Source: Prevotella sp.
Lineage (GTDB): Bacteria; Bacteroidota; Bacteroidia; Bacteroidales; Bacteroidaceae
NCBI GenBank assembly: GCA_017548605.1
Contig: JAFYZT010000008.1
Location: 62,001 to 126,000 of the forward strand
Direction of reading: 5' to 3'
Length of the DNA stretch: 64,000 nucleotides
Under the pieces are notes generated by a model that was not told where the DNA came from, ran no database searches, and saw only the letters and a list, made by a program, of their open reading frames with translations. The translations under genes were made by a program, and so were the position numbers. This document shows, piece after piece, positions 34,812-43,145 of this stretch; the stretch's first letter is position 1; every line of letters starts with the position of its first letter.

Positions 34812-35312
34812 ATGAAAAAAACATTTTGGTTGTTACTGTTGCTTCTTTTTCCAATGGTGATGACAGCCCAGACAAAGGTGGGATATTTTAGCCACGACGC
34901 TGTGCTTCGTGCCATGCCGGGTTATGCCGAGGCGCAAAGTGCCATCGACAAACTGCGCAGTCAGTATGATGCGGAGACGCAGCGGGTGGAAGATGAGTTC
35001 AACCGCAAATATGAGGAATTTCTGGAGGGTCAGCGCGATTTCGCACCTACCATCTTGCAGAAACGTCAGACTGAGTTGCAGGAGTTGATGACGAAGAACA
35101 TACAGTTCCGTCAGGAAGCCGAACGGTTGTTGCGTCAGGCGGAGCAGGATGCCCTTGTGCCGTTGAACAATAAGATTAGTGAAGTGGTAAAAGCCTTGGG
35201 ACGGGAACGTGGATTCCTGATGATTCTCAATACCGATGGCGATGCCCTTCAATATGTGGACATGGAGATGGGGGAAGACCTCACCAATGTTATTCTTAGT
35301 CGTTTGAGATAA
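34812..35312 (+). CDS. skp: OmpH/Skp family periplasmic chaperone (copy 3)
   Basis: 166 residues. The ATG at 34812 starts MKKTFWLLLLLLFPMVMTAQ. Mature start TKVGYFSHDAVLRAMPGYAEAQ, then helices with RVEDEFNRKYEEFLEGQRDF and a core strand GFLMILNTDGDALQYVD. Less Lys-rich than the others. Its stop overlaps the murI start (TAATG), so the two are translationally coupled. The third copy lies behind an attenuator-like hairpin and may be made in smaller amount (inference). Confidence 0.88.
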   Translation: MKKTFWLLLLLLFPMVMTAQTKVGYFSHDAVLRAMPGYAEAQSAIDKLRSQYDAETQRVEDEFNRKYEEFLEGQRDFAPTILQKRQTELQELMTKNIQFRQEAERLLRQAEQDALVPLNNKISEVVKALGRERGFLMILNTDGDALQYVDMEMGEDLTNVILSRLR

Positions 35313-36148
35313 TGGATTTGCCTTCCTCACCTGGACCTATTGGTATCTTCGACTCAGGCTATGGCGGTCTGACCATCTTGCATGGCATCCGCCAGCTGCT
35401 TCCCGAATACGACTATTTGTATCTGGGTGACAATGCGCGTGCTCCTTATGGCCCCCGCTCTTTCGATGTTGTCTATTCTTTCACTCGTCAGGCGGTGCTC
35501 AAACTCTTCGAGATGGGTTGTCATCTAGTGATTCTCGGATGTAATACGGCATCGGCTAAGGCGTTGCGCAGCATTCAGCAGAACGACCTGCCACAGTGGG
35601 ATGACCATCGTCGTGTGCTGGGTATCATACGTCCCACGGCAGAGGTGATTGGTTCGCTCACACAGACTCGCCATGTAGGGGTGCTGGCCACGGAGGGAAC
35701 CATTAAGAGTAAGAGTTATGATTTGGAAATTAACAAGTTACATCCAGACATCCAAGTGACGGGTGTGGCTTGTCCTTTCTGGGTGCCTCTGGTGGAATAT
35801 CATGAGGCCGACGGTCCGGGAGCCGACTATTTCGTGAAGAAACGTATTGATGAGGTGATGCGCAAAGACCCCAATATTGATGCCTTGGTGCTAGGTTGCA
35901 CCCATTATCCCTTGTTGATGCCCAAGATTGTGAAGTATCTGCCTCCCGGTGTGCGTATCATTCCCCAAGGCGAGTTCGTGGCAGACAGTTTGCAACAGTA
36001 TTTTGAACGCCATCCCGATTTCGAGCGTCACTGCTCGAAAGGTGCCACGGTACGTTATCTCACGACGGAGAACCCCGATACGTTCAAGGAGCAGGCACAA
36101 GTATTTCTCCATGAAGACGTCTTCGTGGAAAGGATAGAATTAGAGTAA
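35312..36148 (+). CDS. murI: Glutamate racemase
   Basis: 278 residues. It converts L- to D-glutamate for peptidoglycan. Seen: GIFDSGYGGLTIL, NARAPYG, the first catalytic cysteine in LGCNTASAKAL and the second in LGCTHYPLL. Normal length with no signal peptide. It ends the uppS-bamA-skp operon, overlapping skp copy 3 by the TAATG junction. Convergent with the Lol-type permease gene; the 22-base gap holds CTCTTGCTCC words but no hairpin. Confidence 0.95.
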   Translation: MDLPSSPGPIGIFDSGYGGLTILHGIRQLLPEYDYLYLGDNARAPYGPRSFDVVYSFTRQAVLKLFEMGCHLVILGCNTASAKALRSIQQNDLPQWDDHRRVLGIIRPTAEVIGSLTQTRHVGVLATEGTIKSKSYDLEINKLHPDIQVTGVACPFWVPLVEYHEADGPGADYFVKKRIDEVMRKDPNIDALVLGCTHYPLLMPKIVKYLPPGVRIIPQGEFVADSLQQYFERHPDFERHCSKGATVRYLTTENPDTFKEQAQVFLHEDVFVERIELE

Positions 36149-36170
36149 TCTCTTGCTCCTTACTCCTTTA

Positions 36171-37400
36171 TCACAATAGTTTTTTGCTCAGTTGTCTTAC
36201 GGGATACCACACCGCTATCCATCCCATGGCGATAACGGTGAAGAAGATAATGATGATATCCCAGAAATGAACACTTACAGGATAGGCGTCGACCACGAAG
36301 TTGCCGCTGCTGTCGCCTAAGCGCACCACGCCGAATTGTTGCTGTATCCAACAGAGCAGCAGACCGCCGATGATGCCTAATACAGCACCTGCCGTGGCTA
36401 TCATACGTCCTTCGAACAAGAAAATTTTCGTTATTTGTTTATCGTCGGCTCCCAGGTTGCGTAAGGTCTGCACATCTTCTTTTTTATCGATGATGAGCAT
36501 GGAAAGAGAGCCAATGATATTGAAACAGGCCACCAGAAGAATGAAACTGAGGAACACATAGGCAAGAAGTTTCTCGATGTTCATAATGTTGAATGTCTCG
36601 GCCTGTTGTTCATAGCGGTCCATCACCTTGTATTTATCACCGGCAATCCTTTCTATTTCTTTTTTCGTGCCATCGAAATTGGCCCCCTCTTTCAGGCGCA
36701 GTTCCAATGAGGAGAGCATGCCCTGTTGTCCGAACAGGTTGCGTGCAAAGGCAATGGGTGCAAGCAAGTAGTCACGGTCATATTTCGACTGCTGTACGTT
36801 GAACACCACGCCAGAGGAGATAAGCGAGTCGGTGACGAAGGCCTCTTCCGGGTGCGTCATGTCAAGTTGTCCTTCCCTGCGTGGTGCGAATAGATGAAGG
36901 TAACCTCTCCATCTCACGCCCAAGGCCAGATTTTGGGCCAGCTGGATACCAGGCGTGCCATATTGCAGGTTGGCTTTTGCCAGGGCAAACTGTCCGTCGC
37001 CATAGAGAATATCATTGATATGAGTGAGATTGGGGAAATTCTCATCCACACCCTTCACCTTGACCATGGCTTGACGGTCGTTATAGACGGCCATGGCTTG
37101 GTCTTCCACACATTCTGTAGCTACGTCGATGGCAGGCAGCTGTTTGATTTCTGTGAGGATGGGGTCATCGCTTGGTGCCGTCTTGCCCATGGTTGGCACC
37201 ACCTTGATTTGTGGGTCGAAAGACGTGAAGAATGAAGCGACCAGGTCGTGGAATCCGTTGAACACACTCAGCGTGACCACCAATGCCAACGTACCCACGG
37301 CGACACCTATCACCGAGATGGCACTGATGATATTGATGGCATGGGTGCTCTTTTTCGAGAACAGGTACCTTCGTGCGATGAAGAACGGGAAGTTGGCCAT
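36171..37400 (-). CDS. Lipoprotein-releasing (LolC/E-like) ABC transporter permease
   Basis: 409 residues. One N-terminal transmembrane helix (INIISAISVIGVAVGTLALVV), a periplasmic MacB-like core of about 220 residues, then three helices of the FtsX domain (LAYVFLSFILLVACFNIIGSL, MIATAGAVLGIIGGLLLCW, and WDIIIIFFTVIAMGWIAVWYPV). This is the LolC/LolE layout for moving lipoproteins off the inner membrane. The ATPase is not in this window. It follows rbfA by 43 bases and is probably cotranscribed. Confidence 0.87.
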   Translation of the reverse strand: MANFPFFIARRYLFSKKSTHAINIISAISVIGVAVGTLALVVTLSVFNGFHDLVASFFTSFDPQIKVVPTMGKTAPSDDPILTEIKQLPAIDVATECVEDQAMAVYNDRQAMVKVKGVDENFPNLTHINDILYGDGQFALAKANLQYGTPGIQLAQNLALGVRWRGYLHLFAPRREGQLDMTHPEEAFVTDSLISSGVVFNVQQSKYDRDYLLAPIAFARNLFGQQGMLSSLELRLKEGANFDGTKKEIERIAGDKYKVMDRYEQQAETFNIMNIEKLLAYVFLSFILLVACFNIIGSLSMLIIDKKEDVQTLRNLGADDKQITKIFLFEGRMIATAGAVLGIIGGLLLCWIQQQFGVVRLGDSSGNFVVDAYPVSVHFWDIIIIFFTVIAMGWIAVWYPVRQLSKKLL

Positions 37401-37443
37401 TTCTTGAGGGCAGAACGATGAGCGATGAAAAACAACCGATGTG

Positions 37444-37779
37444 TTATTTCTTCAGCAGCTCATCAATATGCTCGATATAGTCGAGCGAGTCGTCGATGAA
37501 GAATCTCAGTTCAGGAATGATACGCAGTTGGTTACGTACGCGCGTACCTAATTCATACCTTATGGTTTTGGCGTTGTTGTTCACATTCTGCAATATTTCT
37601 TCGCCCCGTTCCGAAGGGAACACACTCAGGTAGGCGGTGCAAATGCTTAGGTCGGGCGATATTCGGCAGCGCGTTACGCTGACCATCACGCCATGCATCA
37701 TACGTGTCTGCGACTGGAAGATGAGGCTCAGCTCTTTCTGCAGCAGTCTTGCTATGCGGTTTTGTCTTGTCTCTTGCAT
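37444..37779 (-). CDS. rbfA: Ribosome-binding factor A
   Basis: 111 residues, normal length. It binds the 30S subunit during 16S rRNA maturation and cold adaptation. Seen: RQNRIARLLQKELSLIF, the KH-type core with VSVTRCRISPDLSICTAYLSVFP, and RTRVRNQLRIIPELRFFIDDSLDY. The predicted leader is about 220 bases (promoter at 38006) and contains a GC-rich palindrome and a GGAGTTAAAATG word array like that of upp. Confidence 0.93.
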   Translation of the reverse strand: MQETRQNRIARLLQKELSLIFQSQTRMMHGVMVSVTRCRISPDLSICTAYLSVFPSERGEEILQNVNNNAKTIRYELGTRVRNQLRIIPELRFFIDDSLDYIEHIDELLKK

Positions 37780-37790
37780 AAATATTGTTT

Positions 37791-37890
37791 TTAATCGGGA
37801 GTTAAAGTGGGAGTTTTTTGGGGGGAAGTTAAAATGGGAGTTAAAATGGAAGTTAATTCGCTTCGCTCATGGGAGTTAAAATGGACATTA
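37791..37890. repeat. GGAGTTAAAATG word array upstream of rbfA
   Basis: Begins 12 bases upstream of the rbfA ATG. Five or more degenerate words (GGAGTTAAAGTGG, GAAGTTAAAATGG, GGAGTTAAAATGG) and the AAGTTAATTCGC segment also found at 24910-24925. Confidence 0.7.
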
Positions 37891-37940
37891 CTCCTCCCAC
37901 AACTTTTACCTTTTTACTTTTTTCCCCTTTTACCCTTCAC

Positions 37941-37975
37941 CCCCTCCCTTTGGGAGGGTCGGGGTGGGTATTTTA
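37941..37975. repeat. GC-rich palindrome copy with GGGTATTTTA tail
   Basis: CCCCTCCCTTTGGGAGGG, then TCGGGGTGGGTATTTTA, within the rbfA leader. The nearest full match is at 25136. Confidence 0.75.
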
Positions 37976-38002
37976 CTCTTTTACTTTTCCTTTTCTTTTC
38001 GG

Positions 38003-38076
38003 CTGCGAAGTTACGGCTTTTTATTGGAAAAGCCAAATACATTTTGCAGTTACGTGGAAAAATTGTAACTTCGCAG
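38003..38076. promoter_or_regulatory. Mirror-image divergent promoters of rbfA (-) and aroQ (+)
   Basis: A perfect 12-base inverted repeat, CTGCGAAGTTAC (38003-38014) and GTAACTTCGCAG (38065-38076), puts TAACTTCG as -7 box on each strand. rbfA: TTG at 38036-38034, a 20-base spacer, box 38013-38006. aroQ: TTG at 38044-38046, 19 bases, box 38066-38073. An inner hairpin GGCTTTT/AAAAGCC lies at 38015-38034. Confidence 0.6.
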
Positions 38077-38104
38077 CGGATTCATCATTTTATTCACACG
38101 TGTT

Positions 38105-38530
38105 ATGAATATACTCATTATCAATGGTCCCAACCTGAATTTATTAGGACAGCGCGAGCCTGGTATCTATGGCAACGAGTCGTTTGAAGCCTACTTGCCC
38201 CAACTACGTGAGCACTATCCTGACATTGAAATAGGCTATTATCAGAGCAATGTAGAAGGTGAGCTTATCAATGAGATACAGCGACAGGGATTTACTGTTG
38301 ATGGTATCGTGTTTAATGCCGGGGCCTATACCCATACCAGTGTGGCACTGCACGACTGCATCCGTGCCATCAAGGCTCCTGTAGTGGAGGTACACATCAG
38401 CAATGTCCACCAACGTGAGCCTTTCCGTCACCGCTCACTTATCAGTGCCGCCTGCAAGGGAGTAATCTGCGGCTTCGGACTTGACAGCTACCGTCTGGCC
38501 ATAGAAGCGTTGAAGGGAGATAGTGTTTAG
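38105..38530 (+). CDS. aroQ: 3-dehydroquinate dehydratase, type II
   Basis: 141 residues. Third step of the shikimate pathway: removes water from 3-dehydroquinate. Seen: INGPNLNLLGQREPGIYG with the catalytic tyrosine, YQSNVEGELINEIQ, NAGAYTHTSVAL, and HISNVHQREPFRHRS with the catalytic histidine. Normal length. Transcribed from the mirror-image promoter; a TTTAGTG word array overlaps its stop codon. Confidence 0.96.
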   Translation: MNILIINGPNLNLLGQREPGIYGNESFEAYLPQLREHYPDIEIGYYQSNVEGELINEIQRQGFTVDGIVFNAGAYTHTSVALHDCIRAIKAPVVEVHISNVHQREPFRHRSLISAACKGVICGFGLDSYRLAIEALKGDSV

Positions 38531-38555
38531 TGGTTAGTGTTGAGTGTTTAGTGTG
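38521..38555. repeat. TTTAGTG/TTGAGTG word array
   Basis: Four or five 7-9 base words (TAGTGTT, TAGTGGT, TAGTGTT, GAGTGTT, TAGTGTG) at the end of aroQ, similar in style to the array at 30018. Confidence 0.55.
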
Positions 38556-38608
38556 CTTTCGGCAAAGGTCTTTTGTCTGAACTCACGACACTCCAGAAAT
38601 TCCTGAAA

Positions 38609-39232
38609 ATGGAAGACTACATTGCCGCCCATATCGACCCTGAAGACGACTATCTTTACCGTCTTTGGAGGGCTACCAATGTGCATCTGCTTGCCGGGCG
38701 TATGGCCAGTGGTCATCTGCAAGGGCGGCTGTTGCGTATGTTGGTGCGCATGATTCGTCCGCGTAACATCCTCGAAGTGGGTACGTTCAGCGGCTATAGT
38801 GCCATCAGCATGGCACAGGGATTGGACGAGGGCGGCATGGTCTATACCTTTGAGATAGACGATGAGTTGGAGGATTTCACGCGTCCATGGATAGAAGGGT
38901 CGTCGGTGGCAGATAAGATACGTTTTATCATCGGTGATGCCTTGGTGGAGGCTCCCCGTTTAGGCGTTACGTTTGACATGGCCTTTCTCGACGGCGATAA
39001 ACGCACCTATGTGGAGACATACGAGATGGCATTGCGATTGGTGCGCCCTGGTGGGTTCATCTTGGCCGACAACACGTTGTGGGACGGACATGTGGTGGAC
39101 CGTCAGTACGACCGTGACCCGCAGACCCTCGGCATTCGCCGTTTCAACGACCATGTGGCCTCTGATGCAAGAGTGGAGAAGGTGATTCTCCCCCTGCGCG
39201 ACGGACTGACTCTTATCCATATCCTGCCATGA
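38609..39232 (+). CDS. O-methyltransferase (class I SAM-dependent)
   Basis: 207 residues. It resembles catechol/caffeoyl-CoA-type O-methyltransferases. Seen: GHLQGRLLRMLVRM, the SAM site ILEVGTFSGYSAISMAQGL, FEIDDEL, DMAFLDGDKRTYVETYE and ILADNTLWDG. The ATG at 38609 fits family starts (DYIAAHIDPED); an in-frame TTG at 38573 is possible. Its stop overlaps the xerD start (ATGA), so the two are coupled. Substrate unknown. Confidence 0.88.
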   Translation: MEDYIAAHIDPEDDYLYRLWRATNVHLLAGRMASGHLQGRLLRMLVRMIRPRNILEVGTFSGYSAISMAQGLDEGGMVYTFEIDDELEDFTRPWIEGSSVADKIRFIIGDALVEAPRLGVTFDMAFLDGDKRTYVETYEMALRLVRPGGFILADNTLWDGHVVDRQYDRDPQTLGIRRFNDHVASDARVEKVILPLRDGLTLIHILP

Positions 39233-40176
39233 ACAAAGTATCGTCGCATTCAGACAAGCAACCAGCCTCCGTGGTGTCACGTTACCGTCGTTACCTGCGA
39301 TTGCAACGTAACTATTCACCCAACACGCTTGAGGCGTATATGCGGGATTTAGACAAATTGTTGCAGTTCCTGCGACAGGAACAGGTGGAACCTGTCAAGG
39401 CCACTCTTGATGACCTGCGTCATTTCGCTGCCGCCCTCTACGACCTCGGCATTGGTGCACGTTCGCAATGCCGTATCCTGAGTGGTGTGCGCTCGTTTTA
39501 TCATTTCTTGCTGACCGACGGCTATATTGACAGCGACCCCACCGAACTGTTGGAATCGCCACAGTTGGGTGCTCATCTGCCCGAGGTGCTTTCCACGGAA
39601 GAGGTGGACAAGATAGAGGCGGTTATCGACCTGTCGAAGTGGGAGGGTCACCGCAACCGTGCCATCGTGGAGATGCTCTTCAGTTGCGGTTTGCGCGTGT
39701 CGGAACTGGTGAATCTCAAACTGTCAGACCTCTATCTCCAGGAGCGTTTCCTGCGTATCATGGGTAAGGGGAGTAAGGAACGGTTGGTACCCATGTCACC
39801 GAGGGTCATCGAAGAGTTACGTTTATGGTTCAAATGTCGTGATGATATGGACATTAAACCTGGCGAGGAGGACTATGTCTTCTTGAACCGCCGGGGGGCA
39901 CATCTCACGCGCACGATGATTCTCATCATGGTGAAAAAACTCGGTGCCGAGGCAGGCATCACGAAGACCATCAGTCCGCACACTTTCCGTCACAGCTTTG
40001 CTACGGCACTGCTCGAAGGGGGTGCCGACTTGCGTGCCATACAGGCCATGCTCGGCCATGAGAGTATCACCACCACAGAGATTTACACCCATATCGACAT
40101 GGCCAGTCTCCGTCGCGAGATAGAAGAGCATCATCCGAGAAACATTATATCCGACAATAATGACACAGATGAATAA
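39229..40176 (+). CDS. xerD: Site-specific tyrosine recombinase XerD
   Basis: 315 residues. N-terminal SAM-like core-binding domain (YLRLQRNYSPNTLEAYMRDLD) and C-terminal catalytic domain with Arg in FSCGLRVSEL, Lys in GKGSKER, HTFRHSF and the LGHESITTTEIYTH tyrosine motif. With XerC it resolves chromosome dimers at dif. There are no mobile-element genes beside it, so this is the housekeeping copy. It overlaps the methyltransferase at its start and the CHAT2 gene at its end. Confidence 0.92.
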   Translation: MNKVSSHSDKQPASVVSRYRRYLRLQRNYSPNTLEAYMRDLDKLLQFLRQEQVEPVKATLDDLRHFAAALYDLGIGARSQCRILSGVRSFYHFLLTDGYIDSDPTELLESPQLGAHLPEVLSTEEVDKIEAVIDLSKWEGHRNRAIVEMLFSCGLRVSELVNLKLSDLYLQERFLRIMGKGSKERLVPMSPRVIEELRLWFKCRDDMDIKPGEEDYVFLNRRGAHLTRTMILIMVKKLGAEAGITKTISPHTFRHSFATALLEGGADLRAIQAMLGHESITTTEIYTHIDMASLRREIEEHHPRNIISDNNDTDE

Positions 40177-43072
40177 GATAATCCTTTTTTTATCGGCTGC
40201 TGTTTTGTATCTGATGCCAATGAGCGTCAAAGCACAAACCGAAGATGACCTTTTTGCAGGAAAGCAATTGGAAACACATCTTGATTCTTTGTTGTATGCC
40301 CTACAACATTATAATGGTCCACGGGATACTACTTATGCCGAACTGCTCAACTCTATTGCTGTGGAATATATTGATAGAGAGGAGTATAAAGAGGGAATAA
40401 CTTATGGTTTCCAGGCTGTTTCTTTGTACGATTCGTTGAAATGTTCTCAACAACAGGCTGACGCTATAGAAAATGTTGCTTCGGCCTACTATTGGATGCA
40501 TGATTTTGTCAGTGCCATCGCATTAGAGGAGTCGGCAGTGGATTTGTATAAAAAATCAATCCCCGACAATAAGGAAGGATTAGCTTATGCGCTAAACCTG
40601 TTAAGTATTTTCCATGTGGAAGGGTATAGGATGGAAGGGACGGTTGAATTGTTGGAAGAGTCGGCCGCTATATACAAGGACCTTTATGGAGAATATAGTA
40701 TGGAATATGCGCGTAGTCAGGCTAATCTTGGCGTTACCCTTTCCAACTGTGGCCGGGAAGTTGAAGGTCTGGCTTACTTTGAGAAATCGTTGGATATCTT
40801 GGGAGTGGTCTTAGGTGAAGAATCCGATGATTATATACATACAGCCTTGAATCTTGCTGCAGCTTTCAATGAATTGTCTTTTTATGAAAAGGCGGCCAAG
40901 ATTTGCGAGAAAGTAAAAAGTATAGAAGAAAGGAAAGAGATAGGTGCCAAGGAGCAGGCCATGTGTAGAAATTACCTGGCTCGTGCATACAATGGTATGG
41001 GTTATTATGACAGGGCGGTGGAAATAGAAGAGCAGGAGATAGCATTGCTCAAGAGTTACTGCAAGGAGACCGACCTTGACTATATCACGGCATTGCATAA
41101 TTTGGCTGTTTACCTGATGTTTTCAGACCTTCCCAGGTCGCTTGATATGGAACTTAAGGTTTTAGACCTCAGAAGACATATTCTGGGTGAAAGTCATATT
41201 CTTACCATCGGTTCAAGGAATGTGTTGGCTCAGATTTATAGTAAGATGGGCGATTATGGAAGGGCAGAGGACCTGGCAAAAGAGTCGTTGGCATTGGTAG
41301 AAAAACATTATGGTAAGTATGGGCAGTATTATTCTTCCGTATTGTATAATTATGGTGCTTTCTCGTTTCTGAACGGTCATCATGACAATACCGTAAAAGC
41401 TATGTCGGAATATGTAGATTATTCATCGAACATGGTGCTTAATTATTTCACAGGGCTTAATGCCGGTAACCGTAATGATTTTTGGAGTAAATATGCCAAA
41501 GTGTTTACCCTAGAGTTACCTTATTATACTTACTATTCCTCCGATACCGGTTTTGCACCGATACTCTACAATGGTATGCTGCTTTCCAAGGGTTTGCTTC
41601 TAAGTGCCGATACACAGTTGCGGGAAACCATTCTGAGCAGTGGCGATGCGGAATTACTGTCCACCTATGAACAGTTGTGTGATATGCGCGACCAATTGAC
41701 CCAAGCTTGTGGCCAGGTGGCGCAGGGCGACACAACAATCAATATCGACTCCTTGACACAACTTGTTGACCGGCAAGAGCAGTTGCTGGTGAGAAAATCC
41801 TCCGCTGTGGGTGACTTTACGAAAAACCTCCGTGTGAAATGGCAGGATGTAAAGGCGGCATTGAAACCGGAGGATTTGGCCATAGAATTCGTGCGATGCC
41901 CTATTGATAACGACAGTGTGGTGTATATGGCCGTCGTCTTAAGGGCGGATAGTAGTCAGCCCAAGGTTTACAGGCTTTTCGAAGAAAGGGAACTATCTGA
42001 TTTGAGCTACTATGATGAGCAGACAGCTTTCAAACTGTTTGAACCGATGGCAGGAGAGTTGGAAGGAATTAGCAATATCTATTTTTCTCCCGACGGCGAG
42101 CTATATAACAAAGCTATAGAGAATATGCCTGCGGGGAAAGGAATGTTCCTATCTGATTTATGGAATTTTTATCGGCTGTCGTCAACCCGAGAATTAGTCA
42201 TTCAACATGATATCCCCGAGACTGGTAATGCCGTTATTTACGGCGGTATTCGCTATGATGCCGATGTGAGTCAGCTGGCGTATGATTCCAATACCAATCA
42301 CGGAAGCCGTTCTCTGGATGATTTATCGTTTGTTGCCGATTCTCTCCATCTACGGGCAGGTGCTTCTTATCTGCCAGCCACAAAGAATGAGGCAGAAGAA
42401 GTGGAAAGAACACTCTCTGCTCATCATATCCCCACATCGTTGAAAACAGACACAGATGCGACAGAGATGTCTTTCAAGGTGCTGCCGAGAGAAGGAGTAA
42501 GGATGCTTCATATTGCCACGCATGGTTTTTATTGGACAGAACGTGAAGCTACAAAGATGAGCAAACTGTCTTTCTTGCAACAGTCTACCGGTCAGCCTGC
42601 CGATTCCGAGGACAAGATGCTCACCCGTTCTGGCCTGCTCTTTGCCGGTGCTAACCATGTGCTTAAAGGTCTTCCGTTGCCAGAAGGCTTAGACGATGGT
42701 ATCTTGACGGCCAAGGAGATTTCGCGTATGGATTTGCGGGGTCTAGATCTGGTGGTTCTCTCGGCATGTCAGACTGGTCTTGGAGAAATCAAGGGTGATG
42801 GTGTGTTCGGCTTGCAAAGAGGGTTCAAGAAAGCTGGAGCTAATACCTTGCTCATGACCTTATGGAAGGTCGATGATGATGCTACCCGTCTTCTGATGAC
42901 ACACTTTTATGAGCTGTTGATGTCTGGTCATGCCAAAAACGTGGCTTTGCGGATGGCGCAGCATGCTGTACGGACATATACTGTTGAAGGAGAGACAGAT
43001 CCACAAAAGAGCCATCCTTACAAGGATCCCCTGTTTTGGGCTGCCTTTATCTTATTGGATGCGCTACATTGA
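40169..43072 (+). CDS. Secreted TPR-repeat CHAT-domain protein (CHAT2)
   Basis: 967 residues. The ATG at 40169 (MNKIILFLSAAVLYLMPMSVKAQ) begins a signal peptide; an in-frame ATG at 40160 is also possible. Either way it overlaps the 3' end of xerD. Degenerate TPR units cover ~30-440, then a linker and the CHAT protease domain with His785 (ATHG) and Cys867 (SACQTG). It aligns with CHAT1 (STRELV, YGGIRYDAD, SYLPATKNEAEEVE, GDGVFGLQRGFKKAGA) but lacks the Pro/Gly-rich repeat-coded insertions. A/T-richer than its neighbours. Probably periplasmic or secreted; substrate unknown. Confidence 0.9.
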   Translation: MNKIILFLSAAVLYLMPMSVKAQTEDDLFAGKQLETHLDSLLYALQHYNGPRDTTYAELLNSIAVEYIDREEYKEGITYGFQAVSLYDSLKCSQQQADAIENVASAYYWMHDFVSAIALEESAVDLYKKSIPDNKEGLAYALNLLSIFHVEGYRMEGTVELLEESAAIYKDLYGEYSMEYARSQANLGVTLSNCGREVEGLAYFEKSLDILGVVLGEESDDYIHTALNLAAAFNELSFYEKAAKICEKVKSIEERKEIGAKEQAMCRNYLARAYNGMGYYDRAVEIEEQEIALLKSYCKETDLDYITALHNLAVYLMFSDLPRSLDMELKVLDLRRHILGESHILTIGSRNVLAQIYSKMGDYGRAEDLAKESLALVEKHYGKYGQYYSSVLYNYGAFSFLNGHHDNTVKAMSEYVDYSSNMVLNYFTGLNAGNRNDFWSKYAKVFTLELPYYTYYSSDTGFAPILYNGMLLSKGLLLSADTQLRETILSSGDAELLSTYEQLCDMRDQLTQACGQVAQGDTTINIDSLTQLVDRQEQLLVRKSSAVGDFTKNLRVKWQDVKAALKPEDLAIEFVRCPIDNDSVVYMAVVLRADSSQPKVYRLFEERELSDLSYYDEQTAFKLFEPMAGELEGISNIYFSPDGELYNKAIENMPAGKGMFLSDLWNFYRLSSTRELVIQHDIPETGNAVIYGGIRYDADVSQLAYDSNTNHGSRSLDDLSFVADSLHLRAGASYLPATKNEAEEVERTLSAHHIPTSLKTDTDATEMSFKVLPREGVRMLHIATHGFYWTEREATKMSKLSFLQQSTGQPADSEDKMLTRSGLLFAGANHVLKGLPLPEGLDDGILTAKEISRMDLRGLDLVVLSACQTGLGEIKGDGVFGLQRGFKKAGANTLLMTLWKVDDDATRLLMTHFYELLMSGHAKNVALRMAQHAVRTYTVEGETDPQKSHPYKDPLFWAAFILLDALH

Positions 43073-43093
43073 GAAAAAATGCAGACAAATAAC

Positions 43094-43124
43094 TTGGCTG
43101 TTATCTCGTTTTTCTATACCTTTG
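43094..43124 (+). promoter_or_regulatory. Promoter for the M16 peptidase gene
   Basis: TTG (43094-43096), a 20-base spacer, TACCTTTG (43117-43124) followed by CAT. Exact match to the consensus. Confidence 0.65.
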
Positions 43125-43145
43125 CATACCATTAATTCTACAAAT

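Noticed and set aside
38573-38608. TTG start for the O-methyltransferase
   Set aside because: The ATG at 38609 matches the usual family N-terminus; the extra 12 residues add nothing recognisable.
39229-40176. Integrase of a mobile element
   Set aside because: The recombinase has XerD length and motifs and sits among housekeeping genes with no element ends.
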